Positions 8,403 through 18,023 are shown, counted from the stretch's first letter. The stretch: DNA of 64,000 nucleotides from Dickeya chrysanthemi NCPPB 402 (GCF_000406105.1 NZ_CM001974.1:4076705-4140704); one strand, 5' to 3'. Notes: generated from the letters alone by a model not told the origin. Program-made: numbers and translations.

Positions 8403-9257
8403 TCACACCTTGCCGCCGGCCTGAAAACGCTGCCGGTAACCGCTGGGGGTAACGCCGAACGCCTGATGGAATACCACGGAAAAATAATTGCTGTCGTCAA
8501 AACCGCATTCGGCCGCCACTTCACTGATGGTTTGCCGGTTGTGGCGCAGTAATTCCATCGCCCGACACAGCCGCAACTGACGCAAATACTGCGCTACGCT
8601 CATGCCGGTCTGTTGTTTGAAGCGACTACGCAGGCTACGCATACTGAGGCCGTGCAACTGGCAGAAATCCTCCAGCCGAAACGGCCGGGCGATACTGGCG
8701 CGTAGCGCATTCATCAATAGGTCCAGTTGCTGGGCATCCGCCAGTTGGGTGCTTTCCGGCGCGTAGCGATAACGCAGCGCCAGCAGCGCAATCTGCAACA
8801 GCAGCACTTCGCTGAGCTGTAGCGACAGCGGGTCCGACTTCATGCACTCTTGCGCCAGATTTTCCACTTTGTCGCGCAGCGTATCCATGCTGTGGGTCGC
8901 CAGACGCCAGTAACGCTGCTGCTGCGGCACCTCGCCGCCGGGCAACAGGTTTTGCCAGTCGGTAGGCAGCGTCAGGCGATCTCGGATATAGAGGATGTTG
9001 TCCAGCTCCAAATCATGCACCGATTCGTAGCTGTGACGATCGCGGGCGGAGACATAAAACAGATCGCCGCAGGTGATGCGGTAAGGCACGTCATTCCACA
9101 GGTGCAGACCATTGCCGCGCCAGACAATCACCAGCTCGTCGAAATCGTGATGATGCAACGGAAACGCCGGCTGCGGGCTGCGCTCCGCCACCGTGACCGT
9201 GTTTTTATCGGTAAGAAAGTAATCTTCCGTTCGTAACTTCAACCCGCGGGATGGCAC
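8403..9257 (-). CDS. rhaR: AraC/XylS family activator RhaR
   Basis: RhaR binds L-rhamnose and activates rhaSR transcription. The 284-residue product has an N-terminal cupin-like sensor domain (PAFPLHHHDFDELVIVWRGNG, LFYVSARDRHSYESV) and a C-terminal pair of helix-turn-helix motifs typical of AraC proteins (DFCQLHGLSMRSLRSRFKQQ; ISEVAAECGFDDSNYFSVVF). The sensor segment ELVIVWRGNGLH is essentially that of E. coli RhaR. It is the promoter-distal partner of rhaS on the same strand. In E. coli the transporter gene rhaT lies beyond rhaR; here the T6SS cargo module occupies that side. A palindromic repeat separates it from rhaS. Confidence 0.92.
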   Translation of the reverse strand: MPSRGLKLRTEDYFLTDKNTVTVAERSPQPAFPLHHHDFDELVIVWRGNGLHLWNDVPYRITCGDLFYVSARDRHSYESVHDLELDNILYIRDRLTLPTDWQNLLPGGEVPQQQRYWRLATHSMDTLRDKVENLAQECMKSDPLSLQLSEVLLLQIALLALRYRYAPESTQLADAQQLDLLMNALRASIARPFRLEDFCQLHGLSMRSLRSRFKQQTGMSVAQYLRQLRLCRAMELLRHNRQTISEVAAECGFDDSNYFSVVFHQAFGVTPSGYRQRFQAGGKV

Positions 9258-9279
9258 AGCCTGTCGCCCCTGTCACGTT

Positions 9280-9426
9280 AGAGCCTATCCCAGTAGGGCT
9301 ATTTCACTTGCCATTTTGGCCCTGGGCAGTGCTCGAAATCCTCACGTACTACGTGTACGCTCCGGGTTCTGCGCGCTGTCTGTGCCCAAACTGGCTGCGC
9401 CAATAACGCCTAATGGGATAGGCTCT
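9280..9426. repeat. 147-bp palindromic MITE-like element between rhaS and rhaR
   Basis: The element is bounded by perfect 13-bp inverted repeats, AGAGCCTATCCCA (9280-9292) and TGGGATAGGCTCT (9414-9426). The right end lies on the last base of the rhaS stop codon. An inverted, slightly diverged copy is found at 36285-36430 upstream of a Cyt-like gene; both share the internal block with CCCAGGGCCAAAATGG or its complement and a GTACACGTAGTACGTGA segment. There is no coding capacity, so it would be non-autonomous. It would be transcribed within the rhaSR message and could fold into a long hairpin. Confidence 0.8.
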
Positions 9427-10262
9427 TAGTCCTCACACAGCGCCTGATGGCGCAACGCTTTAGGGGCCAGCGAAAAGGCTTTGCGGAACTGGGTGGAGAA
9501 GTGATTACTGTCACTGAAACCGCAATCATGGGCGATGGTGGTAATCGAGTCATCGCTGTGCTGCAACCGACGCCGCGCTTCCAGTAAACGCAAACGGTTC
9601 AGATAGCGTTGCGGCGTCATACCGGTGCGCTGCTTCACCTGCCGGTGCAACGTACGCAACGACAATGAAAAACGATCCGCCAGCGTTTCCCAATCCACCT
9701 CTTCGCAATAGTTATGCTGCAACCAGCCCAGCAACGCCTGAATCCCCAGGAGTTCACTGCCGTCGCCCTGCGTCTGGAAACTCTTTTGCCGCAACAGAAC
9801 CAGGATCTGCAGGAACAGGCTTTCGCTGGTTGCGATATCTTCCGGTCGGTCGCGATGCGCCAGCGCCGCCAGTTGCAAAATCAGCTGTTTGACTTGTTGC
9901 TGAGTCGCGGCATTCAACTGCCATTGCCCCAGCCACTCGCCATTCGCGCCATACGGCAGAAACGGCGCAATATCCGACAAAAAGCGGAAACCGCGCGGCG
10001 ACCGATACAACACATTGGTCAGATGCAGCTCTTCCACCTGCTCAAACAGATGACGATCGTTGTCCCGTACGAAAAACACCGCCCCGCTGCATAACGCGAA
10101 GGGTTGATCGTTGAACACGTGCACACCGGCGCCTTGTTCCACCAGCACGATTTCCCAGAAGTCATGATAATGTTCGGGAAATGCGCCCTGCGGCATCCGG
10201 GGTTCCACGGCTACCGTCGCCGCCTGTGAAGCAAAAAACTCTTCGCCATGAAGTTGTGTCAT
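9426..10262 (-). CDS. rhaS: AraC/XylS family activator RhaS
   Basis: RhaS activates rhaBAD in response to L-rhamnose. The 278-residue protein matches E. coli RhaS in layout: a cupin domain starting FPEHYHDFWEIVLVEQGAG, the segment FFVRDNDRHLFE, and the C-terminal AraC domain with LADRFSLSLRTLHRQVKQ, TGMTPQRYLNRLRL and CGFSDSNHFSTQFRKAF. It is divergent from rhaB across a 349-bp control region holding two CRP-like sites. The ATG at 10262 gives an N-terminus (MTQLHGEEFFAS) collinear with the E. coli protein. It is cotranscribed with rhaR. Confidence 0.95.
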   Translation of the reverse strand: MTQLHGEEFFASQAATVAVEPRMPQGAFPEHYHDFWEIVLVEQGAGVHVFNDQPFALCSGAVFFVRDNDRHLFEQVEELHLTNVLYRSPRGFRFLSDIAPFLPYGANGEWLGQWQLNAATQQQVKQLILQLAALAHRDRPEDIATSESLFLQILVLLRQKSFQTQGDGSELLGIQALLGWLQHNYCEEVDWETLADRFSLSLRTLHRQVKQRTGMTPQRYLNRLRLLEARRRLQHSDDSITTIAHDCGFSDSNHFSTQFRKAFSLAPKALRHQALCED

Positions 10263-10401
10263 GTCGTCTTTCCCCCTTCCGCCTGACTGATCCGCCTGTC
10301 AGGATAGTAATCAGAAGGGAAGCCCCTGCGCCTTAAAATAGCGCCGCGACATTGCCGCCGCGAGGTTATTTTTTCAAGATCCAGCCGTTAAATCACTGAA
10401 A

Positions 10402-10417
10402 TGTGGTTAGGATCACA
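10402..10417. promoter_or_regulatory. CRP-cAMP site, rhaS-proximal
   Basis: TGTGGTTAGGATCACA matches the CRP consensus TGTGA-N6-TCACA at nine of ten positions. It lies about 140 bp upstream of the rhaS start in the divergent region, as expected for a CRP site working with RhaR at the rhaSR promoter. Confidence 0.75.
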
Positions 10418-10468
10418 AGCATTTGCCGCCGTCGCCAAGGCGCTTATCCAGCGACTATCTCCACAAAT

Positions 10469-10484
10469 CGTGAACTGCTTCACA
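10469..10484. promoter_or_regulatory. CRP-cAMP site, rhaB-proximal
   Basis: CGTGAACTGCTTCACA matches TGTGA-N6-TCACA with one mismatch. It lies directly next to the RhaS site at the same spacing as in the E. coli rhaBAD promoter: two bases separate the 16-bp core from CAACTTT here and from CATCTTT in E. coli (recalled sequence). Confidence 0.8.
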
Positions 10485-10486
10485 GT

Positions 10487-10563
10487 CAACTTTGCCATTT
10501 TGCCAACCCCATTTTTCAGATGGCACTCACCCAAAGGTACCGCCGCCCCAACTTTCCTACACT
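10487..10563 (+). promoter_or_regulatory. rhaBAD promoter: RhaS operator and -10 element
   Basis: Bases 10487-10524 align by eye with the E. coli RhaS operator: CAACTTTGCC (E. coli CATCTTTCCC), TTGCCAA conserved, then CCCATTTTTC (E. coli CCCATTTTCC). A candidate -10 TACACT at 10558-10563 sits about 40 bp beyond the operator, close to the E. coli spacing to TAGACT. The operator overlaps where a -35 would be, as in the activator-dependent E. coli promoter. Confidence 0.75.
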
Positions 10564-10611
10564 GCCGACTATCGTCACCAACACACCCTAATTACCACGG
10601 AGAGAACGGCA

Positions 10612-12084
10612 ATGGCGGTCAGGTATTATGTGGCAGTCGATCTTGGCGCATCCAGCGGACGAGTGATGCTGGCGTCGCTGGAGACCGAAACCCGCCAGTT
10701 GGCGCTGGAGGAAATTCACCGTTTCAGTAACCCGCTACGGCAGTGGCAGGGGCATCACCTGTGGGATCTGGACGAGCTGGAGAGCCAGATTAGACACGGG
10801 CTTGAGGTCGTCGATGCTCGCGGCATTCACCCGGTCAGCATCGGCATCGATAGCTGGGGAGTAGACATGGTGCCGCTGGACCGGCAGGGTAACCGGCTGG
10901 GCCTAAGCTACTCGTACCGTGACCATCGTACCGACGGTCAGATGGCGCAGGTTATCGCCGAACTGGGCCGCGAACGCCTTTACCGACAAACCGGCATTCA
11001 GTTTTTGCCGTTCAACACCCTCTACCAACTGCGGGCACTGCGCCGGCAAGAACCGGAGGTCTGGGGGCAGATAGCCCATTTGTTGATGATCCCGGACTAT
11101 TTCCACTACCGGTTGACCGGCCAAATGGCGTGCGAATACACCAACGCCAGTACCACGCAATTACTGAATCTACACAGCGGCGACTGGGACCACGGCCTGC
11201 TGGATTATCTCGGCGTGCCGCCCAACTGGCTCGCTACGCCGCATCAGCCGGGCCAGCGAGTCGGTGACTGGGTGGCGCCCAGCGGTCGTGCCGTACCGGT
11301 CGTGACCGTCGCCACGCATGATACCGCCAGTGCGGTCGTCGCCGCCCCGCTGACCGATGCAGACAGCGCTTATCTCAGCTCCGGCACCTGGTCGCTGATA
11401 GGCATAGAAAGCCGCGAACCGCTGACCGGCCCGGCAGCGCTGGCCGCCAACATCACCAATGAAGGCGGCGTCGGCGGCCGCTACCGGGTACTGAAAAATA
11501 TTATGGGGCTCTGGCTGTTGCAGCGGGTCTGTCAGGAGCAGCAAGTCACGGATCTGCCGGCGTTGCTTGATGAGGCCGCCGCGCAGCCGGGGTTTGTCAG
11601 CCTGATTAACCCGAACGACGAGCGGCTGATTAATCCGCCCTCCATGAGCGACGCCCTGCTCGAACTCTGCCGTGAACACGGCCAGCCGCAACCCGTTGGC
11701 ACCGCGGCGCTGGTGCGCTGCATTCTGGATAGCCTGGCGCTGTCTTACCGTCAGGGCTTGCTGACGCTGGGTGTGCTGCGCGGCGCGCCGTTACGCCATT
11801 TACATGTGGTCGGCGGCGGCAGCCGCAACAGCCTGCTGAACCAACTGTGTGCAGACGTCTGCCAGGTGCCGGTGCTGGCCGGCCCGGTTGAAGCCTCCAC
11901 CCTCGGTAATATCGGCTGCCAGCTGATAGCAGAGGGCGCCGTGGCGGACCAGGAAGCCTTCCGCCGTCTGCTGACCGACAACATACCGCTGCAAACTTTC
12001 GTCCCCCGACAGAATTGTGATTTTGCTGATCACTGGCGCCGCTTTCAGGCGCTGTGTCAGATTAACGAGGAGCTCACCGTATGA
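10612..12084 (+). CDS. rhaB: L-rhamnulokinase RhaB
   Basis: FGGY-family kinase that phosphorylates L-rhamnulose to L-rhamnulose-1-phosphate. The 490-residue product (E. coli 489) starts [20 protein letters not shown], the first phosphate-binding motif, and contains [39 protein letters not shown] and the C-terminal [21 protein letters not shown] 10612 is chosen because it is collinear with E. coli RhaB and has an AGAGAAC site upstream; longer in-frame starts run into the promoter. It is the first gene of rhaBAD and overlaps rhaA by 4 bp (ATGA). Confidence 0.96.
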   Translation: MAVRYYVAVDLGASSGRVMLASLETETRQLALEEIHRFSNPLRQWQGHHLWDLDELESQIRHGLEVVDARGIHPVSIGIDSWGVDMVPLDRQGNRLGLSYSYRDHRTDGQMAQVIAELGRERLYRQTGIQFLPFNTLYQLRALRRQEPEVWGQIAHLLMIPDYFHYRLTGQMACEYTNASTTQLLNLHSGDWDHGLLDYLGVPPNWLATPHQPGQRVGDWVAPSGRAVPVVTVATHDTASAVVAAPLTDADSAYLSSGTWSLIGIESREPLTGPAALAANITNEGGVGGRYRVLKNIMGLWLLQRVCQEQQVTDLPALLDEAAAQPGFVSLINPNDERLINPPSMSDALLELCREHGQPQPVGTAALVRCILDSLALSYRQGLLTLGVLRGAPLRHLHVVGGGSRNSLLNQLCADVCQVPVLAGPVEASTLGNIGCQLIAEGAVADQEAFRRLLTDNIPLQTFVPRQNCDFADHWRRFQALCQINEELTV

Positions 12085-13337
12085 ATACCGCGATAGAAAC
12101 CGCCTGGCGTCTGGCCAGAGAACGTTATGCCCGACTGAATATCGATGTGGATGCCGCACTGCGCCAGCTCGATCAAATTCCGGTCTCCATCCACTGCTGG
12201 CAGGGCGATGATGTGGCCGGTTTTGAACACGGCAGCGGTGCGTTGACCGGCGGTATTCAGGCGACCGGCAATTATCCCGGCAAAGCGCGCAACGCCACCG
12301 AATTACGCGCCGACCTGGAGCAGGCATTTCGCCAAATCCCCGGCCCGAAACGCCTCAATCTGCACGCCATCTATCTGGAATCAGCAACGCCGGTAGCGCG
12401 TAATGCCATCGAACCACAGCACTTCAGCAATTGGGTAGCGTGGGCCAAAGAACACCAACTGGGACTGGATTTTAACCCAACCTGTTTTTCGCATCCGCTC
12501 AGCAGCGACGGCTTTACCTTGTCGCATCCGGATGAAAACGTGCGTCGTTTCTGGATTGAACATTGCCAGGCCAGCCGCCGTATTTCCGCCTGGTTTGGTC
12601 GTGAGTTAGGCACCGCCTCGGTCATGAATATCTGGATCCCGGACGGCATGAAAGACCTGACCGTCGATCGGCTGGCGTTTCGTCAGCGGTTGCTGGCGTC
12701 ACTGGACGAAGTGATCGCCGAAAAACTGGATCCGGCCCACCATATCGATGCCGTAGAGAGCAAACTGTTCGGATTAGGCGCGGAAAGTTTTACCGTCGGT
12801 TCCGGCGAGTTTTACATGGGGTACGCCACCAGTCGCCAGACGGCGCTCTGTCTGGATGCCGGCCACTTCCATCCCACCGAAGTGATTTCCGACAAGATCT
12901 CCAGCGCTAGCCTGTTTGTGCCGCGCCTGTTGCTGCACGTTAGCCGCCCGGTACGCTGGGACAGCGACCATGTGGTGTTGCTGGATGACGAAACTCAGGC
13001 CATCGCCCATGAAATCGTGCGTCATAACCTGTTTGATCGGGTACACATCGGGCTGGACTTCTTCGACGCCTCCATCAACCGTATCGCCGCCTGGGTTATC
13101 GGCACCCGCAACATGAAAAAAGCGTTGCTGCGCGCACTGCTGGAACCAACCGAAACCCTGCGCACGCTGGAACAAAACGGCGACTACACCGCCCGGCTGG
13201 CGCTGCTGGAAGAGCAGAAATCGCTGCCGTGGCAGGCGGTATGGGAACACTACTGCCAGCAGCATGACGTCACGCCCGGCAGCGACTGGCTGCAATCCGT
13301 TCGTCACTACGAAAACACCGTTCTCTGTCAGCGTTAA
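12081..13337 (+). CDS. rhaA: L-rhamnose isomerase RhaA
   Basis: Metal-dependent isomerase converting L-rhamnose to L-rhamnulose. The 418-residue length equals the family norm (E. coli 419). Recognisable blocks include [17 protein letters not shown], the [15 protein letters not shown] segment near the N-terminus, [25 protein letters not shown], the metal-site region [33 protein letters not shown] and [20 protein letters not shown]. It starts in the rhaB stop codon, so translation is probably coupled. It is followed by a 24-bp gap and rhaD. Confidence 0.97.
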   Translation: MNTAIETAWRLARERYARLNIDVDAALRQLDQIPVSIHCWQGDDVAGFEHGSGALTGGIQATGNYPGKARNATELRADLEQAFRQIPGPKRLNLHAIYLESATPVARNAIEPQHFSNWVAWAKEHQLGLDFNPTCFSHPLSSDGFTLSHPDENVRRFWIEHCQASRRISAWFGRELGTASVMNIWIPDGMKDLTVDRLAFRQRLLASLDEVIAEKLDPAHHIDAVESKLFGLGAESFTVGSGEFYMGYATSRQTALCLDAGHFHPTEVISDKISSASLFVPRLLLHVSRPVRWDSDHVVLLDDETQAIAHEIVRHNLFDRVHIGLDFFDASINRIAAWVIGTRNMKKALLRALLEPTETLRTLEQNGDYTARLALLEEQKSLPWQAVWEHYCQQHDVTPGSDWLQSVRHYENTVLCQR

Positions 13338-13361
13338 TCTGTCAACGTTTAAGGATTCATC

Positions 13362-14192
13362 ATGCAATCAATTCTCTCCTCCTGGTTTGTACAGGGAATG
13401 ATCAAAGCCACCAGCGATATGTGGCTTAAAGGCTGGGATGAGCGCAACGGCGGCAACATCAGCCTGCGCCTGACCACAGACGACGTGACGCCGTTTGAAA
13501 GCGATTTCTATCCGCAACCGCGCCATGAAGCGCTGTCTCAGCCCATGCCGGAATTGGCAGGCTGCTGGTTTATCGTCACCGGGTCCGGCAAGTTCTTCCG
13601 TAACGTACAACTGGACCCGACGGACAATCTGGTGCTGTTGCAGGTGGATGCCGACGGCCGCGGTTACCGTATTTTCTGGGGGCTGACCCACGGCGGCCTG
13701 CCGACCTCGGAGCTGGCGGCCCATTTCCAGTCGCACATCGTGCGTATGAAGGTCAGCGGCGGGCGGGATCGGGTGATCATGCATTGCCACGCCACCAACC
13801 TGATCGCGCTGAGCTATGTGCTGGAACTGAACAGCGCCGCCTTCACCCGTGAACTGTGGGAAGGCAGTACCGAATGCCTGGTCGTATTCCCGGACGGCGT
13901 AGGGATCGTCCCGTGGATGGTGCCGGGTACGGATGCCATCGGCGATGCGACGGCCGAACAAATGCAACACCACTCGCTGGTCTTGTGGCCGTTCCACGGT
14001 ATTTTCGGCACCGGCCCCTCGCTGGATGATGCCTTCGGCCTGATCGACACCGCGGAGAAATCGGCGGAAGTGATGGTCAAAGTGCGCTCGATGGGCGGGA
14101 AAAAACAGACCATCTCGACCGAGGAACTGATCGCACTCGGCCAGCGCTTTGGGGTTACACCGATGGCCGCCGCCTTACACCATGCCGGATAA
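13362..14192 (+). CDS. rhaD: rhamnulose-1-phosphate aldolase RhaD
   Basis: Zinc-dependent class II aldolase splitting L-rhamnulose-1-phosphate into dihydroxyacetone phosphate and L-lactaldehyde. The 276 residues (E. coli 274) show [44 protein letters not shown] and the zinc ligand motif [20 protein letters not shown] precedes the ATG. It is the last gene of the tight rhaBAD block; rhaM follows only after a 486-bp gap filled largely by an ERIC element. Confidence 0.97.
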   Translation: MQSILSSWFVQGMIKATSDMWLKGWDERNGGNISLRLTTDDVTPFESDFYPQPRHEALSQPMPELAGCWFIVTGSGKFFRNVQLDPTDNLVLLQVDADGRGYRIFWGLTHGGLPTSELAAHFQSHIVRMKVSGGRDRVIMHCHATNLIALSYVLELNSAAFTRELWEGSTECLVVFPDGVGIVPWMVPGTDAIGDATAEQMQHHSLVLWPFHGIFGTGPSLDDAFGLIDTAEKSAEVMVKVRSMGGKKQTISTEELIALGQRFGVTPMAAALHHAG

Positions 14193-14363
14193 TCGGCGGC
14201 GTAAGGCATTGGCGATAGCGCGCCATAACGGATAGGCACGCCGCCCCGCAGAATACCATGCCGGCAGCAGCGACCGCCGGGCTCAACAGTAATGGTGATG
14301 ACAGGTGAAACCGGGTTGTCGCACGCTGTCGGCATGGGACTCAAGGATGTTTCCCGCTGGGTA

Positions 14364-14634
14364 TATACCCCAAATAATTCGAGTTGCAGGACAAAACGCG
14401 CTGCGTTTTGAACAACGCAACGCGTTGGCCCTTTAGGGCAAGGCTCATTAGAGCCTTGTAACGCGGCAACTGAGTGAACCCCCAGGCGCTTACTCAAGTA
14501 AGTGACTGGGGTGAGCGACAAATCTGCCGGGAGCAGATTTGAACGCAGTTGGCTGCGGCCCTGAAAGGGCGAGGCCCAGGGATGGGCCGAGTAATAAAGC
14601 CAACACACCTGCAACTTGAAGTATGACGGGTATA
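14364..14634. repeat. ERIC element with insertions (271 bp), between rhaD and rhaM
   Basis: The ends are the ERIC termini: TATACCCC-AAATAATTCGAGTTGCAG on the left and CTGCAACTTGAAGTATGACGGGTATA on the right, read here in pieces. The conserved core GTGAACCCCCAGG-cgcttactc-AAGTAAGTGACTGGGGTGAG is at about 14473-14515. It is longer than the 127-bp consensus because of extra segments on both sides of the core, including GC-rich hairpins (for example CAAGGCTCATTAGAGCCTTG). It lies inside the rha transcription unit in the same orientation as the copy after rhaM. Confidence 0.9.
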
Positions 14635-14678
14635 AACGCGCGTTGTTGTGCCCGATGATGCGCCACAGGATGACAAAC

Positions 14679-14993
14679 ATGTTGAGAAAAGCATTGGTAA
14701 TGCAGGTTTTTCCTGAGAGTCACGACGAATATCAGCGTCGCCACAACCCGATCTGGCCTGAGCTGGAAGCGGAATTAAAAGCACACGGCGCGCACAGTTA
14801 CAGCATATTCCTCGACCCGACGCGCAACCTGTTATTCGCGTATGTGGAAATCGAATCGGAAACACGCTGGAATGCCATCGCCCAGACCGATGCCTGCCAG
14901 CGCTGGTGGAAATACATGAAAGAGGTGATGCCCGCCAATCCGGATAACAGCCCGGTCAGCGCCGAACTGAAAGAGGTTTTTCATCTGGCATAA
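14679..14993 (+). CDS. rhaM: L-rhamnose mutarotase RhaM
   Basis: Interconverts the alpha and beta anomers of L-rhamnose, feeding RhaA. The 104-residue product has exactly the E. coli length and pattern: [45 protein letters not shown], the WWKYM motif and [11 protein letters not shown]. The start is fixed by CAGGA 8 bases before ATG 14679; an open stretch upstream belongs to the ERIC element. The gene is bracketed by two ERIC elements in direct orientation, the second starting 2 bp after its stop codon. Confidence 0.95.
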   Translation: MLRKALVMQVFPESHDEYQRRHNPIWPELEAELKAHGAHSYSIFLDPTRNLLFAYVEIESETRWNAIAQTDACQRWWKYMKEVMPANPDNSPVSAELKEVFHLA

Positions 14994-14995
14994 TA

Positions 14996-15197
14996 TATAC
15001 CCAAAATAATTCGAGTTGCAGGAAGACGGCAACTGAGTGAACCCCCAGGAGCTTACTCAAGTAAGTGACTGGGGTGAGCGACAAATCTGCCGGGAGCAGA
15101 TTTGAACGCAGCTGGCTGCGGCCCTGAAAGGGCGAGGCCCAGGGAGGGGCCGAGTAATAAAGCCAACACATCTGCAACTTGAAGTATGACGGGTATA
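14996..15197. repeat. ERIC element (about 202 bp) abutting the rhaM stop codon
   Basis: Same termini and orientation as the upstream copy. The core GTGAACCCCCAGGAGCTTAC through AAGTAAGTGACTGGGGTGAG matches the ERIC consensus almost perfectly. The right-hand insertion (ACAAATCTGCCGGGAGCAG through GGCCGAGTAATAAAGCC) is shared with the copy at 14364; the left-hand insertion is absent. If transcribed it would form a long 3' hairpin on the rha message. Confidence 0.92.
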
Positions 15198-15512
15198 CAG
15201 GTTGTGTCCCGCCATGATGCGGAACACAACCACATTCAGGCACAACCGCCGCGATAATTAACGCTCATCACCCTGCGATGATTATTTTTATGAAATCGCA
15301 TCGTTAACGAATCGTTTCTTTTTTAATTATCTCACCCCGCTGACATTTTCTTTATTCACAGAAACAGTAAAAAGTCACACACTATCGTCACAAAACCGCT
15401 GTTCCAAAAATAAAAAACAATTCATCAAAATGACGACTTGCCCCTATGAAGGGAATAAATTTTTGAATTACCATGCCGTTAATTAAAGATACTTTCCCTT
15501 GCCAAGAACACC
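15198..15512. other. 315-bp intergenic region upstream of the chemoreceptor gene
   Basis: AT-rich stretch without a coding frame. It must hold the chemoreceptor promoter. A weak match to a flagellar sigma-28 promoter was looked for and is not convincing. A short palindrome, CCCCTATGAAGGG, lies at about 15441-15453. No other structure is evident. Confidence 0.4.
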
Positions 15513-17120
15513 ATGATGAAAAAATTCTCGCAATTAACTGTCTTTTCCAAGCTGCTGTTCGGATTTTCCATACTGATCGTTATGATGCTATTTATTGGCG
15601 CAGTCTCTATTTATCAACTCGGCGCCAACAACGAGCGCATCAAAGATTATCGCGACAATCGCCTGCCGGGGGTGCGCTACACGCTGGAGATGCGCGGCGT
15701 CTTGTCCGAATTGCGTCTGCAGCAAATTCAATACATCTCCTCACAAACACCGGATGAACGAGAAGGCCACCGCAAGGAACTGTTGCAGAATCAGGATATA
15801 TTTTTAACCGCGCAGGCAAATTACGCCAAATTGGTGAAAAACGACACGCAGGATAAACAAGCCTTATTCAGCCAGATAACCGACAACTTTAAGAATTTCG
15901 TCGATGTGAACGCCAAAGTCATTGAGGCGGTCAACGCGGCAAAACTGGACGAAGCCAGTAAAATTAGCGGTGCAGTTTCCTCTAAGTACCGTTCCCAATT
16001 GATGAAAGATCTGGCGAAACTGGTGGAGATGGAAATCGCCAGCGGCGATCAGGCGGCGGCCGCATCGGATGAGGGGTATCGCAGCGCATTTTATACCCTG
16101 GTCGGCTTGTTACTGCTGGCGATGATCGCAACCGGCGTTATCGCTACGCTGATCGCCCGTAACCTGTCCCACCAGTTGGGTGGTGAGCCGGCGTATGCCG
16201 TCGACATCATGAACCAGATTGCCGCCGGCAACCTCAACACCCTGATCAATCTGCGTGCGGGCGATACCCAGAGCTTGCTGGCAACGATAAAAAACATGAA
16301 TGAAAAGCTGGCGGCTATCATTCACGCTATCGTAAACGGCAGCGAATCCATCTCACTGGCGGCCAGCGAGATAGCCCAAGGCAACAGCGACCTGTCGCAA
16401 CGCACCGAAGAGCAGGCCGCGTCACTGGTGCAAACATCGTCCAACATGCAGCAGATTACCGAAACCGTAAAACGTAATGCCGACAACGCCCATCAGGCGA
16501 GCGAACTGGCGCGCCAGACGTCGCAAACGGCTGTGCACGGCGGTAACGTGGTAGACGACATGCTCAAGCGTATGCATGAAATCTCCGACAGTTCGCAGAA
16601 GATCGTCGATATCATTTCGGTGATTGAAGGCATCGCTTTCCAGACCAACATTCTGGCGCTCAATGCCGCCGTGGAAGCGGCCCGTGCCGGTGAGCAAGGC
16701 AAAGGATTCGCCGTCGTCGCCGGAGAAGTGCGTAATCTGGCGCAGAAGAGCGCCAACGCCGCCAAAGAGATCAAAACGCTGATCGAAGGCACGGTAGAAA
16801 AAATTACCGATGGTTCACGTCATGCCGATACCGCCAGCCAGGCGATGGAAGAGATCGTCTCGTCGGTCACCAAGGTGACGGATATCGTGGCGGAAATCTC
16901 GATGGCGTCCAACGAGCAGCATCAGGGGATTAAGGAAATCAGCGTCGCCATCGACCAGATGGACCGCGTGACGCAGCAGAACGCCGCGTTGGTTGAGCAA
17001 GCCGCCACCGCCGCCCAGTCCATGACGGAACAGGGCGAGCAGTTGCGCGACTCGGTTCGTTTCTTCCAGTTAGCACCTCAACAGTTAGCACATCAGCAAT
17101 CCGCATTCCGTCTTAACTGA
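15513..17120 (+). CDS. methyl-accepting chemotaxis protein
   Basis: Transmembrane chemoreceptor of 535 residues in the enteric Tar/Tsr class. Order: a short basic start, membrane helix 1 (about 12-35), a helical periplasmic ligand domain (about 36-188), membrane helix 2 (about 190-213, [20 protein letters not shown]), a HAMP domain, and the long cytoplasmic coiled coil. The hairpin tip (about 370-405) carries [20 protein letters not shown] and [14 protein letters not shown], the CheA/CheW contact region. The C-terminus ends [10 protein letters not shown] and lacks the NWETF-type CheR/CheB pentapeptide, so adaptation may rely on other receptors. The ligand is unknown. A strong hairpin follows the gene. 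Confidence 0.95.
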   Translation: MMKKFSQLTVFSKLLFGFSILIVMMLFIGAVSIYQLGANNERIKDYRDNRLPGVRYTLEMRGVLSELRLQQIQYISSQTPDEREGHRKELLQNQDIFLTAQANYAKLVKNDTQDKQALFSQITDNFKNFVDVNAKVIEAVNAAKLDEASKISGAVSSKYRSQLMKDLAKLVEMEIASGDQAAAASDEGYRSAFYTLVGLLLLAMIATGVIATLIARNLSHQLGGEPAYAVDIMNQIAAGNLNTLINLRAGDTQSLLATIKNMNEKLAAIIHAIVNGSESISLAASEIAQGNSDLSQRTEEQAASLVQTSSNMQQITETVKRNADNAHQASELARQTSQTAVHGGNVVDDMLKRMHEISDSSQKIVDIISVIEGIAFQTNILALNAAVEAARAGEQGKGFAVVAGEVRNLAQKSANAAKEIKTLIEGTVEKITDGSRHADTASQAMEEIVSSVTKVTDIVAEISMASNEQHQGIKEISVAIDQMDRVTQQNAALVEQAATAAQSMTEQGEQLRDSVRFFQLAPQQLAHQQSAFRLN

Positions 17121-17129
17121 CGTAAACAA

Positions 17130-17158
17130 ACGGGCCGTCACATGACGGCCCGTCTTTA
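17130..17158 (+). terminator. rho-independent terminator after the chemoreceptor gene
   Basis: ACGGGCCGTCA (17130-17140) pairs perfectly with TGACGGCCCGT (17143-17153) across a two-base loop, followed by TCTTTAT. It lies 10 bp after the stop codon. Confidence 0.85.
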
Positions 17159-17216
17159 TCTCACCCTGTTTTACCCGGTGTGTTCCGTTATGCTCTGCCA
17201 CAAGGCATGAGAATAT

Positions 17217-18023
17217 TCACTCGTCATTAGGCAGGGTTTTCAACGCCTGAGAGAGTGCTTCCGCCGTCTGACGTAATGGCGTCAACAAGGTATCTTCGTC
17301 GATTTGGCAGAGCTTGACCGAAGAGAGCGATAATGAAATGGCGTACTTCACCCGCTGACGCGCATCAAATACCGGGGCGGCGATGCAAGAGACGCCAACC
17401 TCATGCTCTTCCCGATCAAACGCCACCCCACGCTGACGAACATCTTCCAGTTCCCGCTTCATGTGTCCAGGGTCGGTAATGGTATAAGGGGTCAGTTTAC
17501 GGATGTGCGGGTAATGGCGGCCCCAGTACGAAAAGAACGCCTCTTCACTGTCGTCGGCCAGAAACAGTTTCCCCATCGCCGAGCTGAATAACGTCATCTG
17601 CTGCCCCAGATAAGCACGGGTGCGCAACATACCGATAGTCGGTTCCAACTTGTGGATCAGAATGCCGTAATCACCGTCGCGCCTGGAGAAATTGACGGTT
17701 TCCCCGGTCACTGCATTCAACGCCTGCAAAGACGGCGCAATCAACCGAAGCACCGCGGGCGGCGCCAGCGACGTCTGCCCAACGGCAATAAATCGGGTGG
17801 TTAAACGATAACTGCCCGCCGCCGGCGCCGGGGTCACGTAGCCACATGCCTGCAACCCCTGTAGCAGGCGATGCACCGTGCTTTTATTAAGCTGGGCCAG
17901 CCCGGCCAAATGCGCCAGCGGGCAACCGTTAGGGTAATTGCTTAAAATTTCCAGCAGCAAAAATCCCCGCAGCAGGCTTTGGTTGCCTGTGGGTTTATCA
18001 TCACCATGCGACAGCGCGCCCAT
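17217..18023 (-). CDS. IclR family transcriptional regulator
   Basis: The 268-residue protein has an N-terminal winged helix-turn-helix (about residues 14-75: LLRGFLLLEILSNYPNGCPL, AGLAQLNKSTVHRLLQGLQA) and a C-terminal IclR effector domain with GETVNFSRRDGDYGILIHKL, GKLFLADDSEE, REEHEVGVSCIAAPVFD and YAISLSLSS. IclR proteins control carbon-catabolic genes in response to small organic acids or sugars. No catabolic operon adjoins it: the neighbours are a chemoreceptor (convergent) and an HD phosphohydrolase on the same strand. The target and effector are unknown. Confidence 0.92.
   Translation of the reverse strand: MGALSHGDDKPTGNQSLLRGFLLLEILSNYPNGCPLAHLAGLAQLNKSTVHRLLQGLQACGYVTPAPAAGSYRLTTRFIAVGQTSLAPPAVLRLIAPSLQALNAVTGETVNFSRRDGDYGILIHKLEPTIGMLRTRAYLGQQMTLFSSAMGKLFLADDSEEAFFSYWGRHYPHIRKLTPYTITDPGHMKRELEDVRQRGVAFDREEHEVGVSCIAAPVFDARQRVKYAISLSLSSVKLCQIDEDTLLTPLRQTAEALSQALKTLPNDE

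Noticed and set aside
14490..15243. Several short frames around the rhaM-flanking repeats
   Set aside because: They lie in ERIC elements or their reverse complements, and similar peptides appear at both copies because the repeats are alike, not because they are genes.
15400..15470. Sigma-28 flagellar promoter for the chemoreceptor gene
   Set aside because: The nearest match (TCAA, 15 bases, CTATGAAG) is too poor against TAAA-N15-GCCGATAA to claim.
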